Shown here in pieces: positions 48,501-59,870 of a stretch of 64,000 nt of DNA. Each line of letters starts with the position of its first letter. Within the stretch, counting starts at the first letter, position 1. Below the pieces are notes generated by a model. It did not search any database, was not told the DNA's origin, and saw only the letters and a program-made list of their open reading frames with translations. The DNA is taken from NCBI GenBank assembly GCA_029207755.1, contig JARCOQ010000005.1, positions 47,333,563 through 47,397,562 of the forward strand. The letters are read 5' to 3'. The translations under genes were made by a program, and so were the position numbers. The stretch is from Chamaea fasciata. Taxonomy: Eukaryota; Chordata; Aves; Passeriformes; Sylviidae.

Positions 48501-51421
48501 GCTGGTGTTCCAGCAGTAGCAAGAATACTTCACCCCTTTCCAAAGGTTTGCTGTTTGTGTAAGAGGTGGGATTTTATCTGACTGACATTCTGCTATAAAT
48601 TTGGGAACAGTGATGTAGTTGAAACCTGCATACATAACCAGATACTAATAAACAGAATGGAAACAAAATGGCAGGAGAACACCACACAACTAAAGGTGCT
48701 TTTACTCACCCTGACTACTCATTGTTCACTGTCTGCAGCCATAGTAATGCTTTATAAGGCAGTCTGAGCTACCAGCATCTTTCCATGTGCCTTATGTTAT
48801 CAACATAAACTCTGTATGCACAATACTGATCACAAGCCTTTTCTGTTACTGTAAGTAAGGACAAAACACTAACCTCTTCCAAAGACAAGTGTCCAGTCTT
48901 AAAAAACAGATAAAAATCTGTAATTTATTAAGTCAGAGGAGCAAAGGATACTGTATGTGGCCTTATGGTCTGTACAGATTACGCTGTCCTCTCTTCATTA
49001 CTGTATGGATCTGGCCCTTATGCAGATGAGTATTAAAAGAACCTGGAATGTGTAAACTGTTCCTTGTCAGGAAGCAGATAACCTGGATGTCATATCCCTG
49101 ATTAATAGGATATTCCTCTGCTGTCTCTCCCAGTCCCTCAGAAAAAATGTTGAGAAATATCTTTGTATAACTCAGGGAGTAAATCTAATGCTTTTGTTTT
49201 GAAAGTGGACCATGCTATTAGGGACAGTGGCAGCCACTCCACTTGGATGTAGGAACAGTAATATGAGTTTTCAGGTTGTTCTTTAAAACACTTATTTACT
49301 ATTCTGCATCTTGCAGATGAAGACTAAACCACACTGTAAAGTTTCTATTACACGCTCAGAATCACACACACCAGCCCACAAAGTAGCAGTGCAATATGAC
49401 CTATTGTTTTATTTTCTTATTTCTACACAGACATTTCTGATGGAGCATCTGTGTCTTTAAGACTAATTTTGAATGACTTTTTCTCATCAAATTAGGCTCT
49501 GTGCTTAAGTGTTTTCCTGAGGTATACTGCGTGTCAGATACCACCAGTGCTGTCTGTCCTGTAGTAAGTACCATAGTAAGCATAAATGTAAAAAGCACAC
49601 ATTTGTATTTCATTCTAGTTCATTATTACTTGGCCTCCTGATGCCAAGACTCTAGAAATTTTTGTAGAATGCAACTGCTGGGCTGATTTAGGTTTATTTG
49701 CATATTAATTTCCCAAATACCTTGATTAGCAGGGGTTTATGGCTGTTTAAAACAGCTATGTAGATTAGCCATTTTCCCTTTAAAAATTAGATTTGCAAAC
49801 TATTTTCTTAGATACTCATAGTGTTGGTCTGTTTTTTGGAGAACCAGTTTTTAGGATGTGTGCATAATGCTGTAATTATATCCAAGACTCAAATGTCACA
49901 AATCTTACTAAGTGGAATAATAAATAATAAAGTCTTAATAAAAAGAGATTAATATTGTTAGAAGAGTAGTCAGAAATTGTTGAGCTCCAAAAACCAAAGC
50001 ACAGGAGTCAATAACAGCACATCCCAAAGACGTGGTCATAGCAAGGGAAAAGAATGTTGCTTTGGCTTCTGTCCTCAGGGGTCTTGTATGGCAGTCTGGA
50101 CACACTGAACAAATGTGTCCTGAGGAGCTGTTGTGCTTGGCCCGGGTTGCTGGAAGAATAAGAAGTATGGGTGCAGGCATCTCTTGGTTCTGATTGGGCT
50201 CAATTTAGGAATTTCTGATCTTAAATTTATGCGTGTGATAGATTGATTATATGGCTGATTTTAGTGTTAGGCTTGTTTGCAATCTATTGCTCTTTCAAAT
50301 TGCTGTTTGGTACTAATGACTTTGTGAATAGAACACCAGGTACTTTTTGTTTTTTAAAGAAGTCCCTGCAGCTTGTAACTTTATTTCTTGGTGGCCTGCT
50401 TTGGTACATTTTTGTGTGGGTCAGCTTCTCTATAGAAAACCCTAGGAATGCCTTCCTGAGCCTGTAGAGGCCTCTTTCATGACCCCTGTCTTGAAACAGA
50501 AAGGATTGTTCTGCTGAAAGACTTATGATGCATTGCAATACTGATCAGGAAACAAAGATGTTCTTTCTGTATTTAATATTCTAGACCTACTACCTTGAGA
50601 CTTCTCTAGAATCTCTGTTCCTGGTGTCTTATCTAGAGAAGACTGTGAAGTTTTTGGCACTGTTCAGCCGTGAGAACTTTTGGTGATTATCACAGTGCTG
50701 GCCATGCAATGGACGACAATGAACAGCTTTTTAGTTGTCACTGAGAATAAGTGTAGCCAACATAGGTGTACAGTCCAAAAAATTCTCTTCCTGCCACTCA
50801 CATCTCTGGCCCCAAACAAAAATGCTTGCACTGTTCCTGATGCAAGACAACTTTCTACTTGTGTTTCTCCCCATAATGGGGAAAAAGGGCAGTGACAACC
50901 AAGCCAAGGATTTTTCAGAGAAAGCGACAGCTTTTTAGGAAGTCATGGTGGCACACTAAGGTTTTTTTTCCCCACTCGCTTGTTTTGATGCTTCCACAAT
51001 CTTTTAACCATACTAGGTTAGATGGTGTGAAGCCTTAGCGTGGTTGGTAAACTACCTATCACAAAGGCAAGGATCTCAACTGCTGTGGAAGGCTACAACA
51101 CAAACTCATTCAGCTTGTTTTGTAGAAGGGTAAGAAACATTTTACAAGTGCTTTCAGATTTTACTGAGATCTAAACATTCAGGTTCAAGTCTATTTTCAT
51201 TGGTCTCTAGTACAATTAAGGAATAAGTTGTAGACTTTCCAGGAATGGAGCATACTTGCCAATATATTCTGAAAGCTGATCCTGAATGTAAGGCATGTGA
51301 CGCTTAATGGTAAAAGTTTTCTGTTGCAGTCTCAAGCATTGATTGTTTCAATAGCAACCCAGTCCATAGATAATACTGTGTTTTTACAAGTTCTCCTTAG
51401 CTCTTGAAATCTTGTGTAGAT
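45553..51421 (+). other. Intron-like DNA with no gene I can support
   Basis: AT-rich sequence with only short open frames. A TTTATT at about 50382-50387 would be an AATAAA polyadenylation signal on the minus strand, roughly 1 kb beyond the stop codon of the candidate gene at 51422. I see no mobile element or RNA gene here. Confidence 0.5.
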
Positions 51422-51660
51422 CTATTTTGGGGAAAATCTGGGTGATTTCTTGTGAGGTGGTGTTACTACAGTCATCTCAGCTTTGTTAGCACCAGCCTCT
51501 GAATTCCCGTTTTGCAAGACGGGTTCTGTACACGTAATGTGTGATGTCTCCTTTATGTCTAGTGCAATGGTCGAGTAGAACAGGCCTTGTTTAGAAATGA
51601 GGGATTCTTTCGTAAAATGAACTGTGCAAAGAAGCTTGCAGCTTGGGGTATTATGCCAGA
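51422..51660 (-). CDS. Candidate terminal coding exon of an unrecognised minus-strand gene
   Basis: 239 nt: two bases completing a split codon, 78 further codons and a TAG stop. The acceptor is AAACCTTGACAG. The read begins WHNTPSCKLLCTVHFTKESL, passes HITCTEPVLQNG and ends in a basic, proline-rich tail, TPPHKKSPRFSPK. No domain, signal peptide or membrane segment is recognised. Its entry phase fits the candidate exon at 52120-52349. The support is splice-site and phase agreement only, and it could be chance or a pseudogene. Confidence 0.35.
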
Positions 51661-52119
51661 CTGTCAAGGTTTAATGTTGCTGTTTCACAGTATAGGTGCC
51701 GTGGGGGGCAAGGGAAAGACCTCACCTTGATTCAAGATGCCAGTTATCCGGGGGGGCTAGCAGTAGCCTTTGCAAACAAAATTCTTGTATATTGACCTCC
51801 TTTGTTGCAATTCTTTGATAGTTGTCAGTGGGATTATCTTGTAAATCAAAAGTTTTGGAACACATTGAATCAATTCTTTGAACCATGGCTGTGGGTTGTG
51901 ATTGGTTTGAAGTTTTTTCTTCCCCAGGAAATGATTTAGGCTTTTCTCAAGTTCCTTTGATAAGGCCAGATTTGTGAAGATGAGTAGATGTTTATCTGCT
52001 GGTTGTATGAATGCCTAGCTAGGTATCTCATTGCTGTTTGTTGGTGTTGTAGGTTTGATCATCACCAGAAAAAGTAAAGAGCAACTTGATTGTGGTACTG
52101 ACCTCTCTGGGGTGCTTAC

Positions 52120-52349
52120 CCTTGCCAAGGAGACTCAGGCTTTCTCTGAATGTGCCCAGGCTACATGTGATGATTTTGTTTGTGCTTACTGAAGCTGGTT
52201 GTAGGATGATCTCTGTATTCCTGCCATCCTCCTCATTACAGAGGAACTCTGGCTTTTTGGTCGATTGTGGAGTCTTCTTCACGCCTTGGATCCTAAAGAT
52301 GTAGATAGGCTTTTTTGATCCATGACAGCCTGCTTCCTCTATTTCATGC
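52120..52349 (-). CDS. Candidate internal coding exon of an unrecognised minus-strand gene
   Basis: 230 nt with the good acceptor TATTTTGCCTTCATAG and the strong donor GGCAAGG followed by GTAAGC. It is entered with one base outstanding and left in phase 1, which fits both neighbours. The 76 codons read HEIEEAGCHGSKKPIYIFRI, then PEFLCNEEDGRNTEIILQPA and end SLGTFRESLSLLGK. The product is hydrophilic and charged, with no family I recognise. It lies antisense inside what is probably CNOT4 intron 1. Confidence 0.38.
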
Positions 52350-54190
52350 CTATGAAGGCAAAATAAAATGAGAACAAGGTTACTTGGGCAGCTAGCTCGA
52401 AGGAACACTGGGATGCAGACTCATGTGACTTGGCTTTGATTTGCCTTATGATAAATACAGCATTAATGTAAAGTTCAGCCCTAAATTACTGGCAGAAGTG
52501 GGCTCAAACTTAATCTGAACAAATAAATGATTAACTAATTTTCCCCCAGAAACTTTATCCAAAGCAGACTAACAGTGCATAGATTGAAACTCTTGATTAT
52601 GTTGTCCAGATAAGAGTATTCAAGCAGAAAATGGTTGGAGATGATCTTTCTCCACCTAGAGGGAATCTTGACACGATAAGGTTTTCTACCAGGTGATAAA
52701 TATGGACCCCCACAGACACCGCTCACACTGGGCTTGTATAGCCTTTCTGTGTTTTGGGGTTTTTTTTTGTGCCTGCACATTTTACATGTAGCAGTACCTG
52801 TAGTTCTTCACAGCTCTGTGCTCTGTGTATTTTGATGCCGCTCTTTTGCAGAATTTGCTTCTATTGCTCTTTAGGTTAAAACTGCCCTGTTGGCTGTTGA
52901 AAGCCATTTGCTAATGAAAATCAACAGTACCAGCGTGAAAAGCATTAGAGGAGAGTCCTTCTAATTAGGCAATATGACTGACTGTAGACATGTTGCTTTT
53001 TTTCTTCAAATGTTTAAGATTTCTGTTGTGTCTGGCTGTACTGATTATGTATGAAGTTGCAGTGTATTAGGAGGTGCTTGGATCTGGTTATTTGTGATAC
53101 TGCTGTGCTAAGAAGTTTTATTTATAATAACAAGCAAACCAACGAAGTATGGTCACAAGCAGCTTGTTCCAGGTGATGCTAGCAGTAGGGAGGTTAGTCT
53201 CTTCTGTGTATACTAAAGTTTTGGAGCTGAGTTGTAACTGTTTTTTTGGTGTCATGATGTTCAGGTAATACTACAGAAACATCTGTCCTCCCAGTTTATG
53301 TGTAGATCAAACCAATTGCAGTGTAACTCATGTCTACCTCAAATTTTTATCAGTTTGTAGTGATGAGAAGAGCATGCCTATGGGCAGTATCTCAGTGGGT
53401 AAATGTTTCTCCATAATAATATCTGGTATTGCTGGACACAGAAATGCTTTTTGCTGTAGATTTGCTTATGATGTCCTGTAAAGTCTTCTAAATGAAAGCG
53501 CTGCAGTACAACGGTGAATTGTGGGAATGTCAGGTTCTACAAAGAGCTATAAAATTTCATGGAGTGTGTATCTGTTGCTTGACTAACTCCTGGTAATCAT
53601 CTTCAGGACTTGCAATGAAGTCATGGTGGGAGAGCTTTTCTTGGTTTAAGTTAAACATGAAAATCTTTATACTTTACCATCTTTTCTGTGTGAAGTATAG
53701 GCTCAGCAGGCAAGAACTGGGTTTATCCTCAGTTGTCTGATCAACGTGTGTCACTGACAAGACTTTGTGAGAGTAAACCTGGAACTAAGTTATAAACTTG
53801 TAGAAACAAACCCAGTTAAAGTCTTAAGTAAAATGACTTTAAAAATAAATATGAACTCGAATTTATAGCTCTTTTGCATAAAAAGTTTGTGAAGAGATTT
53901 GTTCTTTACCTCATTGAAGTTTGTTTCAAAATAGATCACGCATTAATTATGTTCGATTTTATAAATTTTCACTCCTTATTTGTAGCAACTAGAACTTGTA
54001 CTGAAAAAGTATTACAAAGGATGAATGTGCATATATGGAGGGAAAAACTTCTGCCCACTTTTCAGGCCGTGTGTATTGACACATTGGAGCTTTTGTAGTA
54101 ATCAGTGGAGGCAAGAAATCAGAGTTCTAGACTATGGGTTAATATATTCAAGATTTTTGTAATATTTAGTAATTGGGAATGTCAGCTCAC

Positions 54191-54391
54191 GTGTCAGCAT
54201 TCTGTAACTGCTGATTGTCATTCTCTTTCCCAAACTGTATTTTTCTTGAAAATTCAAAATGCCACTTCATTAACTTTGGCTTGATGCTCCTAAAGAGAAA
54301 ATTCTGGCATTGTTCTTCGTGTGCTGAATCAGGAACACAGTCAGGAGATCTGTTTGATTTTTTTTTTTCCGTCCTTTTCTTTCTTTCTTTT
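54191..54391 (-). CDS. Candidate upstream coding exon of an unrecognised minus-strand gene
   Basis: 201 nt with donor GCTGACAC followed by GTGAGC and acceptor ATAACTCACTTAG. The exon starts with a Lys/Arg-rich stretch, KERKKRTEKKKSNR, then SPDCVPDSAHEEQCQNFLF and ends GKENDNQQLQNAD plus two bases. Those two bases join the first G of the 52349 exon to give Thr in frame. The basic stretch could be a nuclear-localisation-like segment, though an A-rich run may equally create it by chance. Confidence 0.33.
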
Positions 54392-54807
54392 CTAAGTGAG
54401 TTATAGACCACAGCATATTCAAAAAATGCTAGTTACATGAAGAGAAATTACTGCTGAGTTACGTGATTTAAAAAATACCCCAAACTCTTCATCTTGGTTT
54501 CACCATATGTAATCAGAGTCACTAAAAGGCAAAATACTTGATTCAGACTTGAAAATACTTAAAATGGTATAGTGTTAAAAAGTTGGTAGTCTGTCAGAAG
54601 CTGTTATTGCTTCAGCAGTTTTCTTTGAGTTCTGTCTTATGTAGAGGAATGACAGCAGCTCCTACACCATATCTCTAGGTTCAAAATTATAAAGTGTTTA
54701 ATAGTTTTTGAGTATATAATTTTGCTGTCTCTGCTTAATCTTGACCTTTTCAGGAATGGTTCATATGGTGATTACTGGATGGGGGTTTGATCAGTATCAC
54801 TACTTAC

Positions 54808-54827
54808 TCTCTTGTGGTCTTCTTCAG
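54808..54827 (-). CDS. Possible 20-nt microexon of the same candidate gene
   Basis: A strong donor (AGA followed by GTAAGTAG) and a good acceptor (CCTCTTGGCTTTAG, with CTAAC upstream as a possible branch point) bracket only 20 nt. They encode LKKTTR plus two bases and join the next exon in phase. A stop lies just upstream in the same frame, so if real this must be a microexon. This is the weakest part of the model. Confidence 0.18.
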
Positions 54828-56213
54828 CTAAAGCCAAGAGGTCTGGTTAGTAGCCATCTGCTGATGCTGCTATTCCTACGGCTGACCTAGGTGTGGAAAC
54901 ATTGCCTTGAGACAGAGAAGTGTGATTCCTGTTAGCTTTCCAGGGGAGCAGTTACAGTTTTGGAGGAGAGGTTTCTCTGGAGTTTCCTCCATTGTTTTTT
55001 GACTCTGATTAAAATGTGTAGATTTTATTATATACGTATTAGGCTGCTTTTCCCTTAATTTTTTTTTCTTTTGAGGTCTTCTTAGAAACCTTCAGCAGTG
55101 AGACATGCTTCTGGCTGATACTGTATCTGTACTATTCAAACTGTTCTGATTATCACAGTTCATATTTAAAAAGACCTGTGAAGGCTTCATTGCTTCATGT
55201 CATCTAGCAGGACACTGAGTTATGAGGGATAAAGCTACAATCTAGAGAATCAGGTGTTGATTTGGATTTTTTGTAAGTATCCACATAATTTCAGAGTGAA
55301 ATAAATTTTTTTTCCTAAGTTAATGTTAGATATAAAAACTGCTAGAGGAAGCATTGACATAGGTGCTTCAGAGTTTGTAACCAGAGAAATAATGCAGTAA
55401 TAGTTTTTGGGTTTTTTTACTAGTATAAGACAGCATTTCCAGTGTAGTACTCTTTGTGGATGTTGATTTGTCAATCAGTGTGTCATACAGCGTACTTTAT
55501 GCCTATCTTCTAATTTCTGGCATCAGCTGCCAGTGAGTTTCAGGATGGAATTGTGGGCACTGAGAACTGCATGGACTTTTACAAAGAGTTTTTATTCTTC
55601 TGAGCTCAATGCTTTGCATTATTACTTGATTAGCAGAAGCACTCAAGCTGGAATCACTACTCATCCAGAACCTATAGATGAACTGTATAAGGCTTTCTTT
55701 CAATGTCTTAGACTTGTTTTGGTGCTTTTTCTCCCCTTCCAACCCAACTAAAAAGTCTTTTTGCTTTCATGGACTATGGGAAAACATGAGAGACTTACTA
55801 CTGTTGTTGCTAAGAAATCAGTAATTAGGCTGATACTATGTTCATGCTTGCTGTTTAAAATGACTTGAAAGTTGCATAATAACTCTGTTACCCTGTAAAG
55901 GTCAGGTTAGTTGAAAATATTGGACAACTGCATGAGTTGAAGCCTAATAAAAACATTTTAGTTGAGAAGGTGGAGAGGAAACAAATAAACATTAAGTACT
56001 CTTTACCTGGTTTTTGAAGGTTGTTTTATTTAAAATTTTAACACATACATAAAAAGCTTTGAGAATTACTTAAAATTTCTTCTGTCTCAGATTTTCTGAC
56101 ATCTAAGTTTGCTTTCCTGATTTCAAGATGATATAAAAGGGAACTGAGAAGTAGTTATTCACCCTGGCTGGATCTTCCATACCCCAGATCTGAAGTGTAT
56201 TCAGCTGTGTTAG

Positions 56214-56536
56214 TGTAACATGAGGGGTCGTGGGTAGGGAGACAGAAATCATGACTCCAGTCCTCTTGATCATGAGACAAACAGTCTGTTTTATTGTTTG
56301 AAGCCTTCATATATAGTGAGTTGATAACTCCTGGCCCTAGACACTGATTGGTCTGAGTCTTAGTCATGCCCGACTCCTGGAGCAGTGATGTGCCTGCTCT
56401 CTGGACTGGCTGTGATTGGCTCAGGTGTCTGCAGGAGCTCTCTTCCTTACCCTGAGACTGCAGGAATAAGCCAGGTCAGTGGACTGGAATTGTTATGACC
56501 AGGTTTATTTCGTCTAGCTAAAGACTAGCTGTGACA
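56214..56536 (-). mobile_element. Solo ERV LTR (about 323 bp) with CCAAT, TATA and polyadenylation signals
   Basis: On the minus strand the element starts TGTCACAGCTAG and ends CCTCATGTTACA. It contains two CCAAT boxes (plus-strand ATTGG at 56415-56419 and 56347-56351), a TATATA (56310-56315) and AATAAA (56290-56295) in the spacing expected of a retroviral U3-R region. Flanks TGTTAG (56208-56213) and TGTTAT (56537-56542) agree at five of six bases, suggesting a 6-bp target duplication as in ERVK-like elements. No internal viral region is attached. The right boundary is the less certain end. Confidence 0.65.
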
Positions 56537-56544
56537 TGTTATTA

Positions 56545-59500
56545 AGCTTCAGAGTGACTAATACTTACTTCTATTCATGTTTCATCAACAAGAAAAAAAG
56601 GTTATCTTGTAGATTGATTTATACTCTTTCTAGCCAAGAAAAGATTCTCAAACAGTCTGTGGAATGATGAACAATGTTCAAGGGGGTTCTTGACTAGAGA
56701 TAAGGCTTGTGGGGTGGTCAAACCACCCACTTACGCATAAACAGAGAATTTACTACTTGCTGTGTGTCTTGTGTGAGTTTCTTGATTATACTAGTATATG
56801 GCTGCTGCATTTCCCTGGTTTGTTATCACTTAATATTGCTGTGACAACTTGGCAATTCATAAGGAGAGTTGAAGAATTTGGAAGGTTCCTGATGTACTTA
56901 GCATGTTGAGAAAAGAAGCCATAAGCTGTGATCATGCTGATTTGGGTTTTGTAGCTAGTTTTCTACAAACCATTTTGGTAATTCTTAGTGGCTAAAGGAA
57001 TATATGTGTGTCTTTATAATGCATGGTGCTACAAATAAGAGTGCATATCTCTTCAGTGTGATCAGCTTCTATGCCCCTTTTCTCTGCTTCTTCCCCCCTG
57101 CCCTTAGGAGCTCTAACTTTCCAAGTATTATTTCCAAGATAATTTCAGAAGTGTGTGTATTAGCTACTGGATATTATTCCCCCAAGAGCAAAAGTGCTGC
57201 CTGTTAACAATTAAAGATCTTAGAATTTTTGTAAAAAGTCCTGAGAAGAATTTCATGTGTAGTGTGCTTTTGCTGTGATGACAAGTTAGTTTCTTTAATT
57301 ATACTTTCTTTGGTACTGTTTCTGTTCCTGCTTCTTCAGGGGCAAATAAGATCTAATTATTCTGCTGTAGAGGAAGGCAGTTTTCTAATAGATACTTAAA
57401 TCTCTGGAGATCTGTTTGCAGGTGATTTAATTGAATATTCTTTTTCCTTTATTTGGATGACATAGATATCCAGGAATTAGTAAGAAAACTGCTTGCAGGT
57501 TTTTTGTGCTGGACAGTATGACTGATGTAGTTTTAGAGAGTACAGCTGGATAGGCAGGCTAGGACTTCTAAAGGTGCTGCAGTGGTCTTGTTCTTGCTGC
57601 ACTGTAAAAATGTAAATCAAGAGTTTTTTATAATGTAAAAGCTGGGCTGTCCATGAATGCAAGTTAAAAAAAAAAATCATATGCTTCATTCTGAGCACAC
57701 TGTATTGATGATGTTGTGTGCCAGATTGTTCTTCAGTGATGGTGTGCCTTTCAGATCAGACCAGCTGGAATATTAAGTCTGTGTGAACTAATGCAGCTGG
57801 AGCAACAGGTCAAAAGTAAATCCTTCTGGAAGATTATCCAGAAGGTGATGGCTGCAGGCAGAGTTATGCAAATGGGTTATATTCAAATACAGCCTTACAG
57901 CCTCAAGTGAGCTGATTTTTTCCTGTGTGTGTAGGAATTTCTGGGTCATTGCTCCTTGAAGGATGTGGAGCTTTTCAGACCTGAGCTGTTCTTTCTAATT
58001 GGATCTGAGAATATTTGCCATTATTATTAAGTGTGCAATCTAATACAAGCTAACACACGACACTTTTATTATAGAGTTGCTTGTTCTCACCTCTTGTGTG
58101 AAGAAAGAAATGGACTGATAAAAACTCTGATACCTGGAAGCCTGGAACAAATGCTGGGCTTTTTCATCTTTTGGGTGAAGGCATCCTACAGAAATGTGAA
58201 TAGCCTGAGTGGTGCCAGGAGATCAAATGAAAATGGGAGATGGTGAGAGGCAGAGAGCTGAGCTGTGTCATGGGAGATGGAAGAATATCCTGACTGGCAG
58301 TGCAAAGGGAAAGGGTACTGGTGATGTGGTGTCTTGGGGTGGCACGCTGAGTTTGTGTGAATTTTGGAGTTTAAGTTCTAAATTTATGTGTAGATCATGT
58401 GTAGGAGTATGTAGTGCCTTAGTAGGGACTAGATAGAACACAGCATTGTGGAAAAATTGAACTATGGCACACTGGTGTGTAGGTATCCCAACTGCAAAGG
58501 GAGTGTTTCATGTTAGACAGAGTGCTGTGTGAGCAGACAGATAAAGACACTCTGTTCCCCAGACAGCCTGTTTAATAGCCACCTGTGGTTGCTGCATGAC
58601 TGGCAAGTTGGTCTACCTAGATCATGTTTCTGACAGTGACCGGTAGCAGATACTCTGAAGAAAAGGTACAAGGAGTGGAGTCATACCACTTGCCCAGTAA
58701 TGAGAGATTTAGGGAATTCAAAATAGTTCAGATGGAACATATTTCAAATTTAATGGGAGCTGACAGACTTTTGGGGTTTTTTTAGTATTACATGTTATGG
58801 TTTCTTCAACATCCTTTGACAACAGTTAGTGATACATGATTTGGTGTATACAAATGTATACAGGTGTAGCAAAATAAATATTCTGCTTCATTTGTTGCTT
58901 GAGCATCTGCCTTGTCAGGAGGAAATAGCCATGCTGGAATGTGTATACCAGTATTATATGGTCTCTGTGTGTGACCGAGACTTAAAATATGTAAACTAAT
59001 AATTGTATAGCCCATTTCTGATTCATGATCCAATTGCTTTAGACATGTCATATCTATGTATAGTGGTGCTGTAAGTACAAAAAGAAATGGGGGCATGCAG
59101 AAAGTGAAAAAAAGGAATTGCAGGACTGAATGTGAATGAATGTGGGAAATTAATTTTTAAAATCAGAGAGAAATATTATGATTTTGATTTCACTGAGTGA
59201 TATGACCTACATGGTTGGATAGTGTTATCTTGTATAATTGTGTCCAGACCTTTATGAGCTTGTGGATGAATTTGTCAAAACCTTATTTCTTTTTTCTTTC
59301 TGATTAAAATAAAATGTCTTGATTCTGTTCATGACTCTAAGAAAGTAAGTTATCTGAATAAATATTATTTTACTTTACATTCATGTGTCACTGATAGTAT
59401 ATAGCCCTTTATGCAGTGTTCTGGGTGCTGTGACAGTAAGCCAATTATGACCAATTCTTGGTTCAGTTTAAATGAGACAAAATTATCTTTGTGGTTCATA

Positions 59501-59630
59501 ACTTCTTTTTCTTTGCCATAAAACTGTCTTGAAATAGTCTGTGTTCATATTGGGTTTATAAAGAATGGTTAGTTTCCTTTTCATTTAGCAGGTGTCATCT
59601 GACTATTCTTGTTATTAGCTGCTGATCTGA
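56545..59630 (+). other. Intron-like DNA with no gene I can support
   Basis: AT-rich sequence with short open frames and no recognisable mobile element, RNA gene or splice-supported exon. LTR-related sequence might extend a short way to the right of 56536, because the boundary rests on one imperfect target duplication. Confidence 0.45.
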
Positions 59631-59633
59631 TTG

Positions 59634-59870
59634 AGGGCACATTTGTGAGGAAACTTCCAAAGAAGTCCCTCTAGAAAGCAGGTTCCCCCACTGCTATTAT
59701 TGAATAGTATTACTCAATTTTTTTATGCTTGTGAATACTTTGCTTGTTAAATAAACAGTTTTTTCCCCTTTTTTTCCAGGGAAATATTTTCCTGAACCAG
59801 CAGGGGGAAGGGCCGCTTGAACCTGCTTTCTAGAGGGCCCTCTTTGGAGGTTTCCTCACAACTTTGCCCT
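59634..59870. repeat. Imperfect 52-bp inverted repeat with a 133-bp spacer
   Basis: The left arm at 59634-59685 and the reverse complement of the right arm at 59819-59870 align without gaps and match at 47 of 52 positions. Both contain TGTGAGGAAAC and CCTCTAGAAAGCAGGTTC. A transcript across it could fold into a hairpin with a long stem. I see no TG/CA ends or target duplication that would identify a transposon, and no loop of miRNA-precursor size. Confidence 0.9.

Noticed and set aside
52535..52780. 81-codon minus-strand frame just upstream of the candidate exon at 52349
   Set aside because: The possible donor (GTGAGC near 52731) has no credible acceptor upstream, and the frame is dominated by a poly-A-derived Lys run. 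It was left out of the gene model.
55503..55742. 79-codon minus-strand frame considered as another exon of the candidate gene
   Set aside because: The only nearby donor-like site (CAA followed by GTAATA) is weak and I could not join it in phase to the other exons with any confidence.
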